A DNA stretch of 64,000 bases. It comes from Pseudomonas sp. PSKL.D1. Lineage in GTDB: Bacteria > Pseudomonadota > Gammaproteobacteria > Pseudomonadales > Pseudomonadaceae. Within the stretch, counting starts at the first letter, position 1, and every line of letters begins with the position of its first letter. The notes under the pieces were generated by a model. That model saw nothing but the letters and a program-made list of their open reading frames with translations. It was not told the DNA's origin and made no database searches. Of the stretch, positions 24,398 to 32,958 are shown piece by piece. Location: NCBI RefSeq assembly GCF_028898945.1, contig NZ_CP118607.1, positions 2,838,001-2,902,000 on the forward strand, written 5' to 3'. A program made the translations under genes and the position numbers.

Positions 24398-25504
24398 TCA
24401 AGCGCTACGGGTACTACGCCCCGTTTCCAGTTGCTCAACCAGCGCACGAATCCGTGGGATCAGGTCTTGCCCGTACTCCACGGCATCGCGCAGCTGGTCG
24501 AAGCCACGGAACAGGAATGTGCTCACGCCCAGTTCGTAGTAGGCCAGCGCCGCTTCGGCCACCTGCTCGGGCGTGCCGACCAGTGAGGTGGAATTACCGG
24601 CACCGCCACCCAGTGCGGCAATCTCGGTCCACAAACGGGTGTCGTGCACCTTGCGCTCGCTGGCCAGTTGCACCAGGCGTTCGGAGCCCGCGTTGCTGCG
24701 CCCGAAATTCTTCTCGCGGCGGTTGCCCTGGCGGATGCCGATGCGTTGCTGCGCGTCGGCCAGAATGCGCTCGGCACGGGCCCAGGCTTCGGCTTCTGTT
24801 GCCCCCAGGATCGGCCGTAGCGAGAGGCTGAAGCGGATGTGTTTTTCCCGCCCGTAGCGGGCAGCAGCCTTGCGCACCTGGGCGATGCGTTCGCGGACCT
24901 GCTCCAGCGGCTCACCCCACATCATGTACACGTCGGCGTGCTTGGCCGCGACTTCCACCGCGGCGTCCGAGGCACCGGAGAAGTAGATGGGCACGCCTTC
25001 TTTGCGCACCGGTTTCACCAGGGTCAGGTTGTCCTCCACCCGGTAGTGCGCGCCCTGGTGGTCGAACGGCTGCTGTCGGGTCCAGGTGTTGCGCAGCACT
25101 TCCAGGTACTCGTCGGTGCGGGCGTAGCGGGCGTCCTTGTCGAGAAAGTCGCCGTCGCGTTGCAGGTCGCCGCTGTCACCGCCGGTGATCACGTTGATCG
25201 AGGCGCGCCCGCGGCTGAGCTGGTCAAGGGTGGCGAACTGGCGGGCTGCGAAAGTGGGCGCCTGAAAGCCTGGGCGATGGGCGACCAGCAGGCCGATGCG
25301 TTCGGTCAATGCGGCGACGTAGCTGGCCAGAATCATCGAGTCGGGTGCGCTGGTGTTCACTGCCAGCAGCGCTTTGTCGAAGCCGCCGTATTCCTGCGCC
25401 TGGGAAAAGGCCTTGATGAACTCCAGATCAACCAGCGGGCCACGCGGGGCTTGTGATTCGCTGCTTTCCTGGGGGCCGATCAGGCCGATGAATTCGAGGG
25501 TCAT
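24398..25504 (-). CDS. SsuD-like FMNH2-dependent (LLM class) monooxygenase, second paralogue
   Basis: 368 residues, clearly paralogous to the protein at 18229 (shared EFIGLIGPQESSES-type start, LVAHRPGFQAPTFAARQFATLDQLSRGRA, NVITGGDSGDLQRDGDFLDKDARYARTDEYLEVLRNTWT, SLVGTPEQVAEAALAYYELGVSTFLFRGFDQ). The ATG at 25504 has AAAGGAG upstream; the longer in-frame start at 25567 is within the leader. It probably oxidises a sulfonate or sulfone to release sulfite. The upstream region holds the AGAACCACAAAG motif shared with the acyl-CoA dehydrogenase-like gene. It is followed in the same direction by the TonB receptor. Confidence 0.9.
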   Translation of the reverse strand: MTLEFIGLIGPQESSESQAPRGPLVDLEFIKAFSQAQEYGGFDKALLAVNTSAPDSMILASYVAALTERIGLLVAHRPGFQAPTFAARQFATLDQLSRGRASINVITGGDSGDLQRDGDFLDKDARYARTDEYLEVLRNTWTRQQPFDHQGAHYRVEDNLTLVKPVRKEGVPIYFSGASDAAVEVAAKHADVYMMWGEPLEQVRERIAQVRKAAARYGREKHIRFSLSLRPILGATEAEAWARAERILADAQQRIGIRQGNRREKNFGRSNAGSERLVQLASERKVHDTRLWTEIAALGGGAGNSTSLVGTPEQVAEAALAYYELGVSTFLFRGFDQLRDAVEYGQDLIPRIRALVEQLETGRSTRSA

Positions 25505-25605
25505 GCGGTGGAACTCCTTTTCGTCGTGGTAATTGGCCTCCGCCGGGAAAGGGGTCGGTCTGTTCAAGGATGACGTTAACGTGGGGCAGTGCGGGTTGTG
25601 AAAGG

Positions 25606-25633
25606 CTTTGTGGTTCTAAGCTAAGTATGCAAT
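25606..25633 (-). promoter_or_regulatory. Shared sulfur-cluster promoter motif upstream of the SsuD-like gene
   Basis: Read in the direction of the gene, the sequence contains TTAGCTTAGAACCACAAAG. Upstream of the acyl-CoA dehydrogenase-like gene (32865-32883) the same orientation gives TTAGCATAGAACCAAAAAG: 17 of 19 positions agree. It ends ~100 bp from the start codon. It is probably an activator site or promoter for sulfate limitation (inference). Confidence 0.5.
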
Positions 25634-25678
25634 CGGTTAATAACAGTAGATCAACAATATGCGTATAAATACGTTTCT

Positions 25679-27298
25679 TTACACAGCTACCGGAAGCACG
25701 CTGCGCGAATGCCCTGGGACGGCCGCAATCAGCTCACGCGTGTAGGCACTGGCCGGGTGGCTGAACACCTGCACCGCCGGCCCTTGCTCCACCACCTGGC
25801 CGCGACGCAGCACCAGCACCTGGTCTGCCATGCTGGCAACCACGGCCAGGTCATGGGACACCAGCACGTAAGCCACACCCAGCCTGCGCTGAAGGTCGTC
25901 CAGCAGCGCCAGGATCTGCGCCTGTACCGACACATCCAGTGCGCTGACGGGCTCATCCAGCAACAGCACGTCGGGCGCTAACGCCAGTGCCCGGGCAATC
26001 GCCACCCGTTGGCGCTGGCCGCCCGACAGTTCTTTGGGCAAGCGGTCAAGGAAGTGAACGGGCAAGTGAACCTGCCGTATCAGCTCGCGGGCCTTGCGTT
26101 CCAGTGCTTCACCTTTGAGCAGGCCGAACGACACCAAGGGTTCGACGATGCTCTCAAAAACGGTAAAGCGGGGGTCGAGCGCGGCGAACGGGTTTTGCTG
26201 TACCAGCTGGATGCGCTGGCGCAAGGGGCGCAACTGCTGCCAGTTGTAGCCGGTGACATCGTTGCCCGCGATTTCGACACGCCCCTGGCTGGGTTTTTCC
26301 AGCCCGAGGGCAATACGCAATGCGGTGCTTTTGCCCGAGCCGGACTCGCCGACAATGGCCAGCGTCTGCCCGGCGTGCACCTCAAGGCTCAGGGCATGCA
26401 GGGCCGTGAAGGGCTCTGCTTGCCCGGGCACTGCAAAGCCTTTACCGACGTTGTTCAGGCGCAACAGCGGCACCTGGCTCGCTGCTGCGCCTGGCCTGCG
26501 CCGTGGCACAAAGGCTGGCGCCGCATCAAGCAAGTCGCGGGTGTAAGGCTGCTGCGCAGCCCAAAGGATTTGACGGGGTGAGGCCTGCTCCACCAACTGG
26601 CCTTGCCTCATCACCAGCAGCCGGTCGGCACGGTCGCAGGCCATACCCAGATCGTGCGTGATGATCAACAAGGCAATCCCGCGTTCGGCGACCAGTTGTT
26701 GCAAGTGATCGAGGATGCGCCGCTGGACAGTGACGTCCAGCGCGCTGGTGGGCTCGTCGGCGATGATCAGTTTGGGCTGGCCGGCCAGGGCGATGGCAAT
26801 CAGCACCCGCTGGCGCATGCCGCCAGACAGCTCGTGGGGGTACTGGCGGGCTCGCAGGGCCGGGTCGTCCAGGCCGACCTGGGCCAGCAGGTCGAGCACA
26901 TCGGCATCCAGCCCTGGGTAGCGCCTGCCACGGGCCAGCAGCAGGGCCTCGGCGATTTGCTGGCCAACGCGCAGGGTGGGGTTGAGGCTGACCATCGGGT
27001 CTTGCGGCACCAGGCCGATGGTGCGCCCACGCAATTGGCGTTTGGCGCGTTCGCTGGCGTGGGCCACATCGATGCCATCGACCCGCAACTGGCCGCTGTC
27101 AATCCGGGCATTGCCCGGCAGCAGGCCGAGCAGGGCGTTGGCCAGGGTGGATTTGCCCGAGCCGGACTCGCCGACGATCGCCAGGGTTTCGCCCGGTGCC
27201 AGGTTGAACGACAACTGCTGCACGGCCTGGGTGCGTTGGCCGGCGAAGGTATAGCTGATGCTGAGGTCGCGGACCTCGATCAAGGCGGGCTGGCTCAT
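25679..27298 (-). CDS. Dpp/Gsi-like ABC importer, fused double ATPase
   Basis: 539 residues with two complete oligopeptide-type ATPase domains (DppD- and DppF-like). Each has Walker [10 protein letters not shown] and an ABC signature (LSGGMRQRV in the first, [15 protein letters not shown] in the second), with Walker [13 protein letters not shown] and [12 protein letters not shown]. It energises the permease pair encoded just upstream; the start codon overlaps the stop of the second permease gene (ATGA). Similar double ATPases occur in glutathione and microcin importers. Last gene of the four-gene importer operon. Confidence 0.93.
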   Translation of the reverse strand: MSQPALIEVRDLSISYTFAGQRTQAVQQLSFNLAPGETLAIVGESGSGKSTLANALLGLLPGNARIDSGQLRVDGIDVAHASERAKRQLRGRTIGLVPQDPMVSLNPTLRVGQQIAEALLLARGRRYPGLDADVLDLLAQVGLDDPALRARQYPHELSGGMRQRVLIAIALAGQPKLIIADEPTSALDVTVQRRILDHLQQLVAERGIALLIITHDLGMACDRADRLLVMRQGQLVEQASPRQILWAAQQPYTRDLLDAAPAFVPRRRPGAAASQVPLLRLNNVGKGFAVPGQAEPFTALHALSLEVHAGQTLAIVGESGSGKSTALRIALGLEKPSQGRVEIAGNDVTGYNWQQLRPLRQRIQLVQQNPFAALDPRFTVFESIVEPLVSFGLLKGEALERKARELIRQVHLPVHFLDRLPKELSGGQRQRVAIARALALAPDVLLLDEPVSALDVSVQAQILALLDDLQRRLGVAYVLVSHDLAVVASMADQVLVLRRGQVVEQGPAVQVFSHPASAYTRELIAAVPGHSRSVLPVAV

Positions 27299-28173
27299 CG
27301 GGCATGTTCCTCGGCGCTACGCGCCAGGTGGTTGAGGCTGAACACCACGGCCACCACGAACAGCCCCGGCAACAGGGATACCCAGGGCGCGGTGATCAGG
27401 AAGTGGCGGCCATTGGCGATCAGCGTGCCCCATTCGGCCGCGGGCGGCGCGGCGCCAAAGCCGAGGAAACTGAGCCCGGCGGTGGCCAGGATGGCCGCAC
27501 CGAAGTCGAGGGTGGCAAGCACGGCCACCGGGCCCCAGGCGTTGGGCAGCACATGCCGCCACAGCGTGCGGGCCCAACTGGCGCCGCCCAGCCGCGCGGC
27601 CTCCACATAGGGCAAGGTCTTGATACGCAGCACTTCGGCGCGTGTGGTGCGGGCGAAGCCCGGGATGATGCCAACCCCGACCGCCACGGCCACCGGCACC
27701 GTGCCAAAGCCGATGGCCGTGACGATGGCCAATGCCAGCAGCAGGCCGGGCAGGGCCAGCAGCACGTCGATCAGGCGCATTAGCGCCGCATCCGTGCGCC
27801 CGCCGGCAAACCCCGCCAGCACGCCCAGGCCCAGGCCACCGACCAAGGCAATGGCCACGGCAAGCAGGGCGGCCAATACCGACAAGCGCGCGCCATACAC
27901 GACACGGGTGTACAGGTCGCGGCCCAGTTCATCCGTGCCAAACCAGTGCACAACGCTGGGTGCGCTGAGTTTGTCGGCGGGCGAGGTGGCGTAGGGGTCG
28001 AAACTGCTCAACCAGTGGGGTGCCAGGGCGCAGAGCAGGGCAAACAGCACGGTCAGCAACGCCAGGGTGAAGCCTGGGCGGCGCAGCAGCGGCACAAAGG
28101 CCTGATGCACACGTTGCAGGCGGGTCCGCCGTTGCCAGGAGGCCTCGGCGGTGAGGGTGATGTCGAGGGTCAT
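27295..28173 (-). CDS. DppC-like ABC importer permease
   Basis: 292 residues with ~6 transmembrane segments. A cytoplasmic N-terminus is followed by FGTDELGRDLYTRVVYGARLSVL, the hallmark of the DppC/OppC group, and the EAA loop YVEAARLGGASWARTLWRHVLPN, which contacts the ATPase. It starts 1 bp after the DppB-like stop and overlaps the ATPase gene by 4 bp. Confidence 0.93.
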   Translation of the reverse strand: MTLDITLTAEASWQRRTRLQRVHQAFVPLLRRPGFTLALLTVLFALLCALAPHWLSSFDPYATSPADKLSAPSVVHWFGTDELGRDLYTRVVYGARLSVLAALLAVAIALVGGLGLGVLAGFAGGRTDAALMRLIDVLLALPGLLLALAIVTAIGFGTVPVAVAVGVGIIPGFARTTRAEVLRIKTLPYVEAARLGGASWARTLWRHVLPNAWGPVAVLATLDFGAAILATAGLSFLGFGAAPPAAEWGTLIANGRHFLITAPWVSLLPGLFVVAVVFSLNHLARSAEEHAR

Positions 28174-28174
28174 G

Positions 28175-29125
28175 TCAGCTCACCTTGGCAGTGTGGGTGA
28201 TGCGTGGGTCAAGGTAGGGGTAAAGCAGGTCGACGATCAGGTTGACCAGCACGAAGGCGGCGGCCGAAACCGCGACAATCGCCAGCACCACGGGGATGTC
28301 CTGGCGCAACACGGCCTCCTGGGCCAGGCGGCCAACGCCATTGCGCGAGAAAATGGTCTCCACCAGCACGGCGCCGGACACTGTGTTGCCCACCTGCAAG
28401 CCGACCAGGGTCAACAGCGGCAGCGCCGCGTTGCGCAAGGCGTGGCGCGATTGCACCTGAGCGCGGCTCAGGCCCTTGGCGAAGGCGGTGGCGATGTACG
28501 GCTCTTGCCACACACCCTGAAACCCGCGCTGCAGCACCTGGGCGTATACGGCGGCGCTGGGGATTGCCAGCGTGATTGCCGGCAGCACCAGGCTGGCCAA
28601 GCCTTGGCTACCCGTGGCCGGGAACCAGCCCAGGCCAAAGGCGAACACCTGAATGAACAATAGGCCCATCCAGAACACCGGCACCGAAAAGCCTAGCGAA
28701 GGCACGCGGGCCAGTGCGGTCTTCAAGGGCCGCCATTGCAGGTAGGCGGTCAGGTAAGCCAGGCCAACCCCAAGCAGCAGCGACAACCCGATGGCCACAC
28801 CGGCCAGGGCCAGGGTTTGAGGCAGGCGCTCGGCCAGCAACGCGGTGACCGGCCGGCCTAACGACAGTGATTGCCCAAGGTCGCCGTGCAAGGCACGCCA
28901 GAGCAGGTCGAAGTACTGCTCGAACAACCCCTTGTCCAGCCCGTAGTAAGCGCGGGCCTTGGCCAGGTCTTCGGGCGACAGGCCGTCGGCTTCCATGCCG
29001 GAGGCACTGAGCATGATCGCCAAGGTGTCACCTGGCAGCAGATACAGGATGAAATAGGTGATGGTATAGGCCCCCCACAGCACCAGCAGGGCCTGACCGA
29101 TGCGGCCAATCAGGTAGCGCTTCAT
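28175..29125 (-). CDS. DppB-like ABC importer permease
   Basis: 316 residues from the ATG at 29125, which overlaps the stop of the binding-protein gene by 4 bp. The N-terminal MKRYLIGRIGQALLVLWGAYTITYF and LLPGDTLAIML are DppB/OppB features. The EAA loop is seen as IATAFAKGLSRAQVQSRHALRNAALPLLTLVG. It forms the membrane channel together with the DppC-like protein. The in-frame extension to 29215 lies inside the upstream gene. Confidence 0.92.
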   Translation of the reverse strand: MKRYLIGRIGQALLVLWGAYTITYFILYLLPGDTLAIMLSASGMEADGLSPEDLAKARAYYGLDKGLFEQYFDLLWRALHGDLGQSLSLGRPVTALLAERLPQTLALAGVAIGLSLLLGVGLAYLTAYLQWRPLKTALARVPSLGFSVPVFWMGLLFIQVFAFGLGWFPATGSQGLASLVLPAITLAIPSAAVYAQVLQRGFQGVWQEPYIATAFAKGLSRAQVQSRHALRNAALPLLTLVGLQVGNTVSGAVLVETIFSRNGVGRLAQEAVLRQDIPVVLAIVAVSAAAFVLVNLIVDLLYPYLDPRITHTAKVS

Positions 29126-30741
29126 GGCTGGGCGACCTGAATGTCGCTGAGGAAGGCAAAGCCTTCGGCGGTCCAGCGGAAGTCTTTCACCCGTGGTGCA
29201 GTGGCAGCCTGCCAAACACGCTCGTACAGCGGGAACGCGCTGGCTTCATCGACCAGCAAATCCTGCAGCTGGCCATAGGCCTGAGCCCGTTGCGCGTCGG
29301 CGGTGGCGGTGATACCGGTGTCGAACAGCGCCTGCGCCTTGGCCAGGGTGTGGGGCTCGTAGGTGTTGGTGGCCACCGTCGCGCTGTTGGCGGCGCGGGG
29401 GTCGAGGATGGTCTGCAGGATGATCGGGTCGGCGCGGGTCATGTAGGTGGAGGTCAGGTCGTAGGTGCCTGCCGCGTTGCCTGCTACCCATTCGGCGCGG
29501 GTGAGCACGTTCAGCTTGAGGTCGATGCCGACCTTGCGCAGTTGGTCCTGCACCAGCACGTCACCGGCGCTTTCGGCAGGGGTGAGGTTGTAGCGCAGGG
29601 TCAGGCGCTGGCCGTTCTTGTGCCGGTAGCCGTCGTCGCCCCGGTGCCAGCCAGCGGCGTCGAGCAGCTGTTCAGCGCCCTTGGGGTCGTAGGCGAGTTT
29701 GTCGGCCTGGGGCTTGAAGTACGGCGTGGTCACGTCATAAACGCCTGTGACCACCGGGAAGTCGGCGTTGTACACGGTGTGCGCGTAACTGGTGCGGTCG
29801 ATCGCTTTTTGCAAGGCCAGGCGCACCTGGCGGTCGCCCAGCAGGCGGTCGTTGCGGGTGTTGGGGTACAGGTTCAGCGCTGGCCCGGGCAGGGAGCGGC
29901 TTTGGATGGTTGCACCCTTGGACTGGAACAGTTTCAGGTCGACTTCCGAGAAGGGGTTGCGCGGCCACAGGATGTCGGCCTTGCCCTGCAGGAACAAACC
30001 GTTGCGCACGCTTTCTTCGGGGATGTAGCTGATGTCCACCGCATCCAGGTGCGCGGCGCCCTGGTTGCGCACGTTGGCCGAGGCCCAGGCATAGTCCGCC
30101 CGTTTGACCAGGCGCGCGCCGACTTCCGGGGTGTAGTGCTCAAGCACAAACGGGCCGGTGCCGATGATATTGCCCAGTGAGCGCTCCTGGGCAGTCAGCT
30201 GGTAGGAGGCCGGGGCCAGGATCGCCAGGTTGGTGGTGGAGGTGGCCTGCAGGAAGCCGGCGTTGGGTTTTGCCAGCACCAGGCGCACGGTGAAGTCGTC
30301 AATCACCTCGGCGTGGTCGTAGCCGGCCAGGTAGGTGGCGCCGAACGTGGCTGGCAACTGGGTGGCGAAGGCCTTGTTGCTGTCGAAGGCGGTTTTAACC
30401 GCGTGGGCGTCGAAGCGTTCGCCGTTGCTGAAGGTGACGTCCTGGCGCAGGTGGAAGGTGTAGCTCAGGGCATCGCTGCCCACCTCCCAGCTTGTGGCCA
30501 GCCACGGGATGATGCGGCCGGTTTCCGGGTCCTGGTCGGTGAGTGACTCGGCGACGTTGCGCAGCAAGACGCGGTGTTCCAGCCAGTAGACCTGGAACGG
30601 GTCAACGCTGACCAGCGTGGTGTTGTCGCCCCAGAAGGCGATGTTGAGGGTTTTGCTGGCGCTGGTGTTGTCTGCGGGAGAGCAGGCGGTGAGGGCCAGG
30701 GCGAGGGTGCCGAGGGCGAACAGGCGGTGGAGTGTGGGCAT
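29122..30741 (-). CDS. DppA-like substrate-binding lipoprotein
   Basis: 539 residues. A lipoprotein signal peptide has its lipobox Leu-Thr-Ala-Cys at residues ~17-20 (ALALTACSPADN). The family-5 extracellular binding domain follows (SWEVGSDALSYTFHLRQDVTFSNGERFDAHAVKTAFD). Family members bind peptides, nickel, glutathione and other compounds. In this operon, next to desulfonation genes, the cargo is probably a sulfur-containing peptide or small molecule. AAGGACCACCCC precedes the ATG. First gene of the importer operon. Confidence 0.92.
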   Translation of the reverse strand: MPTLHRLFALGTLALALTACSPADNTSASKTLNIAFWGDNTTLVSVDPFQVYWLEHRVLLRNVAESLTDQDPETGRIIPWLATSWEVGSDALSYTFHLRQDVTFSNGERFDAHAVKTAFDSNKAFATQLPATFGATYLAGYDHAEVIDDFTVRLVLAKPNAGFLQATSTTNLAILAPASYQLTAQERSLGNIIGTGPFVLEHYTPEVGARLVKRADYAWASANVRNQGAAHLDAVDISYIPEESVRNGLFLQGKADILWPRNPFSEVDLKLFQSKGATIQSRSLPGPALNLYPNTRNDRLLGDRQVRLALQKAIDRTSYAHTVYNADFPVVTGVYDVTTPYFKPQADKLAYDPKGAEQLLDAAGWHRGDDGYRHKNGQRLTLRYNLTPAESAGDVLVQDQLRKVGIDLKLNVLTRAEWVAGNAAGTYDLTSTYMTRADPIILQTILDPRAANSATVATNTYEPHTLAKAQALFDTGITATADAQRAQAYGQLQDLLVDEASAFPLYERVWQAATAPRVKDFRWTAEGFAFLSDIQVAQP

Positions 30742-30773
30742 GGGGTGGTCCTTCAGGAATTGGGGGCGGCTTC

Positions 30774-30836
30774 ATCGCGGATAAATCCGCTCCTACAGGG
30801 GATTGCGCTGCCTGTAGGAGCGGATTTATCCGCGAT
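30774..30836. repeat. REP pair (inverted)
   Basis: Two facing units with the core GGAGCGGATTTATCCGC, ~14 bp apart, fill the gap between the class II aldolase-like stop and the DppA-like start. Confidence 0.85.
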
Positions 30837-30849
30837 GAGGCCCTGGAGG

Positions 30850-31644
30850 TCAGGCTTGGTAATCGCGTCCTTCACGGTCCAACTGCCGAATCAACGCATC
30901 CCAATGCCGCTGGATGCCTTCCCCCTTGCCATCGGAAAACCGCTTCGACTGCTCATGCACCTTGGCAATCGCCGCCTCCGACGCATGCAGCAACTGGTCA
31001 TTGCCGCCGGCCTGCGCCGCCACCTGGATGTTGCAGGCCCGCTCCAGCCCATGCAGTTCGCGGAACGCGTGCTCCACGCTGATGCCGCCGGTAAGCAGCC
31101 CATGGTTGCGCAGGATCAGGATGTTGCTGTCGCCCAGGTTGGCCACCAGCCGCTGCTGCTCGTCCAGGTCCAGGGCCACGCCTTCGTAGTCGTGGTAAAC
31201 CACCCGGCTGTAGTAGGCCAGCGCGTGCTGGGAGATCGGCAGCAGGCCGCCGCGCTGGGCCGATACCGCCGCGCCGTCGCGGGTGTGCGTGTGCAGCACC
31301 GCGTGCAGGTCGGGGCGGGCGCGGTGGATGGCGCTGTGAATCACGTAGCCGGCCTGGTTGATGCCCAGGCCCAGCGGGTCGTCGATAATCGTGCCATCGA
31401 CATCCACCTTGACCAGGTTGGAGGCGGTGATCTCGTCAAACAGCAAGCCGAAGGCGTTGATCAGGAAGTGTTCATCCGGCCCCGGCACGCGGGCGGAGAA
31501 GTGCGTGTAGATGTGGTCGGTCCAGCGAAACAGCGCGGCCAGGCGGTAGGCGGCGGCCAGCTTTACCCGCACCTCCCATTCTTCGGCGCTGACCCGGTCG
31601 CGGACGTTATGGGGTGTGGTGGTGACGGCAGACAGTGAACTCAT
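30850..31644 (-). CDS. Class II aldolase/adducin-domain protein
   Basis: 264 residues. It has the fuculose aldolase fold with zinc ligands visible: HTHTRDG (about residues 118-124) and a later RNHGLLTGG (about 178-186). DHIYTHFSARVPG near residue 43 is the substrate-phosphate/backbone region. Members act as aldolases or decarboxylases, but many have diverged; catabolic functions in sulfur clusters are unknown. It follows the acyl-CoA dehydrogenase-like gene after 30 bp and is probably co-transcribed with it. Confidence 0.88.
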   Translation of the reverse strand: MSSLSAVTTTPHNVRDRVSAEEWEVRVKLAAAYRLAALFRWTDHIYTHFSARVPGPDEHFLINAFGLLFDEITASNLVKVDVDGTIIDDPLGLGINQAGYVIHSAIHRARPDLHAVLHTHTRDGAAVSAQRGGLLPISQHALAYYSRVVYHDYEGVALDLDEQQRLVANLGDSNILILRNHGLLTGGISVEHAFRELHGLERACNIQVAAQAGGNDQLLHASEAAIAKVHEQSKRFSDGKGEGIQRHWDALIRQLDREGRDYQA

Positions 31645-31674
31645 GCGGGTGTTCTCCGATTAATCAGGGGGGGC

Positions 31675-32796
31675 TTATGCCAGTGCGGTGCGGCCGACCT
31701 GGCCGAACACCACATCGTCCTGTGGGGTATGAATGCGGCTGCACAGCACGTCGCGGTAATGCCGTTCCAGCGGGTTGCGGCGTGACAAGCCGGGGTTGCC
31801 GGTGGCTTCGATGGCCAGCTCAACGGCCTGGATCGCGTTGCTGCTCACCAGGTGTTTGACCTGCCCGGCATGCTGCGGGCCGACGTGCCCTGCAGCGGCC
31901 GAATCCAGCAGGCTATGGTTGGCGAACAGCAGGGTGTCGATGCGCCCGAGTGCATCCTGGAAACGGGGCAGGGTGGCCAAAGGGGCACCCAAATTCGAAG
32001 GCGCACGCTGCTTGAGAAATGCCACCAGCCAATCCCGCGCGGCGCGGGCCACGCCGTCGTATACCGCCGGCAGCAGCACGGCCATCCACAACAGGCTTTC
32101 GCCGTCCAGTTCGGCTTGCGGCGCGCTTGCGGGGCTGACGCTGACAGCGTGGTCGAAGGGGATCAGCACGTTGTCGAAACGCACCTCATGGCTGCAGGTA
32201 GCACGCATGCCAAGGTGGTCCCAGTCATCGATGATGGTGATGCCGGGTGTGTCGCGGTGTACCAGAAATCCGCCCACCAGCGGGTCGCGGTCATCGCTGC
32301 GGCCCCACACCAGGTACCAGGTCAGGCCGTGGCTGCCGGTGGAGTAGATCTTGCGCCCGCTCAGCCGCCAGCCTTCGGCGGTGCGCCGCGCCACGGTAGC
32401 CGGCAGGCCGCCCCGGGCCGGGGTACCAAGATCGGGTTCGACGCGCAGGGCGTTGATCAGCGCACCCTGCTGCACGGCATCGTGAGCGACGCGCTGGCGA
32501 AGGTGGCGGGGCCAGCGCGGGTCGTCCTGCAGGCGAAAGTGCTGCAGGTACTGCATTACCAGGATCAGCGCGGTGGCCGGGTCGCCTTTGGCCACGGCAC
32601 TGATTACCCGGCGGGCGTTGGCCAGGTCGGCACCACTGCCGCCTAGGGCTTGGGGGACCGTGTAGGCCAAAAGCCCCAGGCGGTGCAGCAGGTCGAAATT
32701 ATCCTGGGGGAAGGCGGCACTGCGGTCGTAGCGCTCGGCATTGGCCGCAAGGGCCTGCGTCAATTCGGCGAGCGCGCTGTCGGACGGGTGACTCAT
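31675..32796 (-). CDS. DszC/SfnC-like acyl-CoA dehydrogenase-fold flavin monooxygenase
   Basis: 373 residues with the acyl-CoA dehydrogenase fold. The N-terminal helical domain has LHRLGLLAYTVPQALGGSGADL, the middle beta domain GWRLSGRKIYSTGSHGLTWYLVWG, and the C-terminal helices DVLCSRIHTPQDDVVFGQVGR. The glutamate base of true acyl-CoA dehydrogenases is not evident, and the pattern is closest to the SfnC/DszC group, which uses FMNH2 and O2 to oxidise sulfur compounds. The shared promoter motif lies at 32865-32883. It is divergent from nothing; a LysR gene follows it upstream in the same orientation. Confidence 0.85.
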   Translation of the reverse strand: MSHPSDSALAELTQALAANAERYDRSAAFPQDNFDLLHRLGLLAYTVPQALGGSGADLANARRVISAVAKGDPATALILVMQYLQHFRLQDDPRWPRHLRQRVAHDAVQQGALINALRVEPDLGTPARGGLPATVARRTAEGWRLSGRKIYSTGSHGLTWYLVWGRSDDRDPLVGGFLVHRDTPGITIIDDWDHLGMRATCSHEVRFDNVLIPFDHAVSVSPASAPQAELDGESLLWMAVLLPAVYDGVARAARDWLVAFLKQRAPSNLGAPLATLPRFQDALGRIDTLLFANHSLLDSAAAGHVGPQHAGQVKHLVSSNAIQAVELAIEATGNPGLSRRNPLERHYRDVLCSRIHTPQDDVVFGQVGRTALA

Positions 32797-32864
32797 GGGG
32801 GTTCATCCCTGAATGACGGTGTGTTGGCTAAGACCGTATTCTTATGAATGAACGCTGTAAAAGT

Positions 32865-32883
32865 CTTTTTGGTTCTATGCTAA
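32865..32883 (-). promoter_or_regulatory. Shared sulfur-cluster promoter motif upstream of the SfnC-like gene
   Basis: Read toward the gene: TTAGCATAGAACCAAAAAG, ending ~69 bp before the start codon. It matches the motif at 25606-25620 in the same orientation. The surrounding 32840-32940 stretch is strongly AT-rich and also holds AAGCTAAATGTTATGCAAA at 32906-32924. Confidence 0.5.
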
Positions 32884-32958
32884 TTATTTGTTTATAGAAT
32901 GTATAAAGCTAAATGTTATGCAAAGAATGTATTTAAACAGTCGTGACGGCAGCGCACA

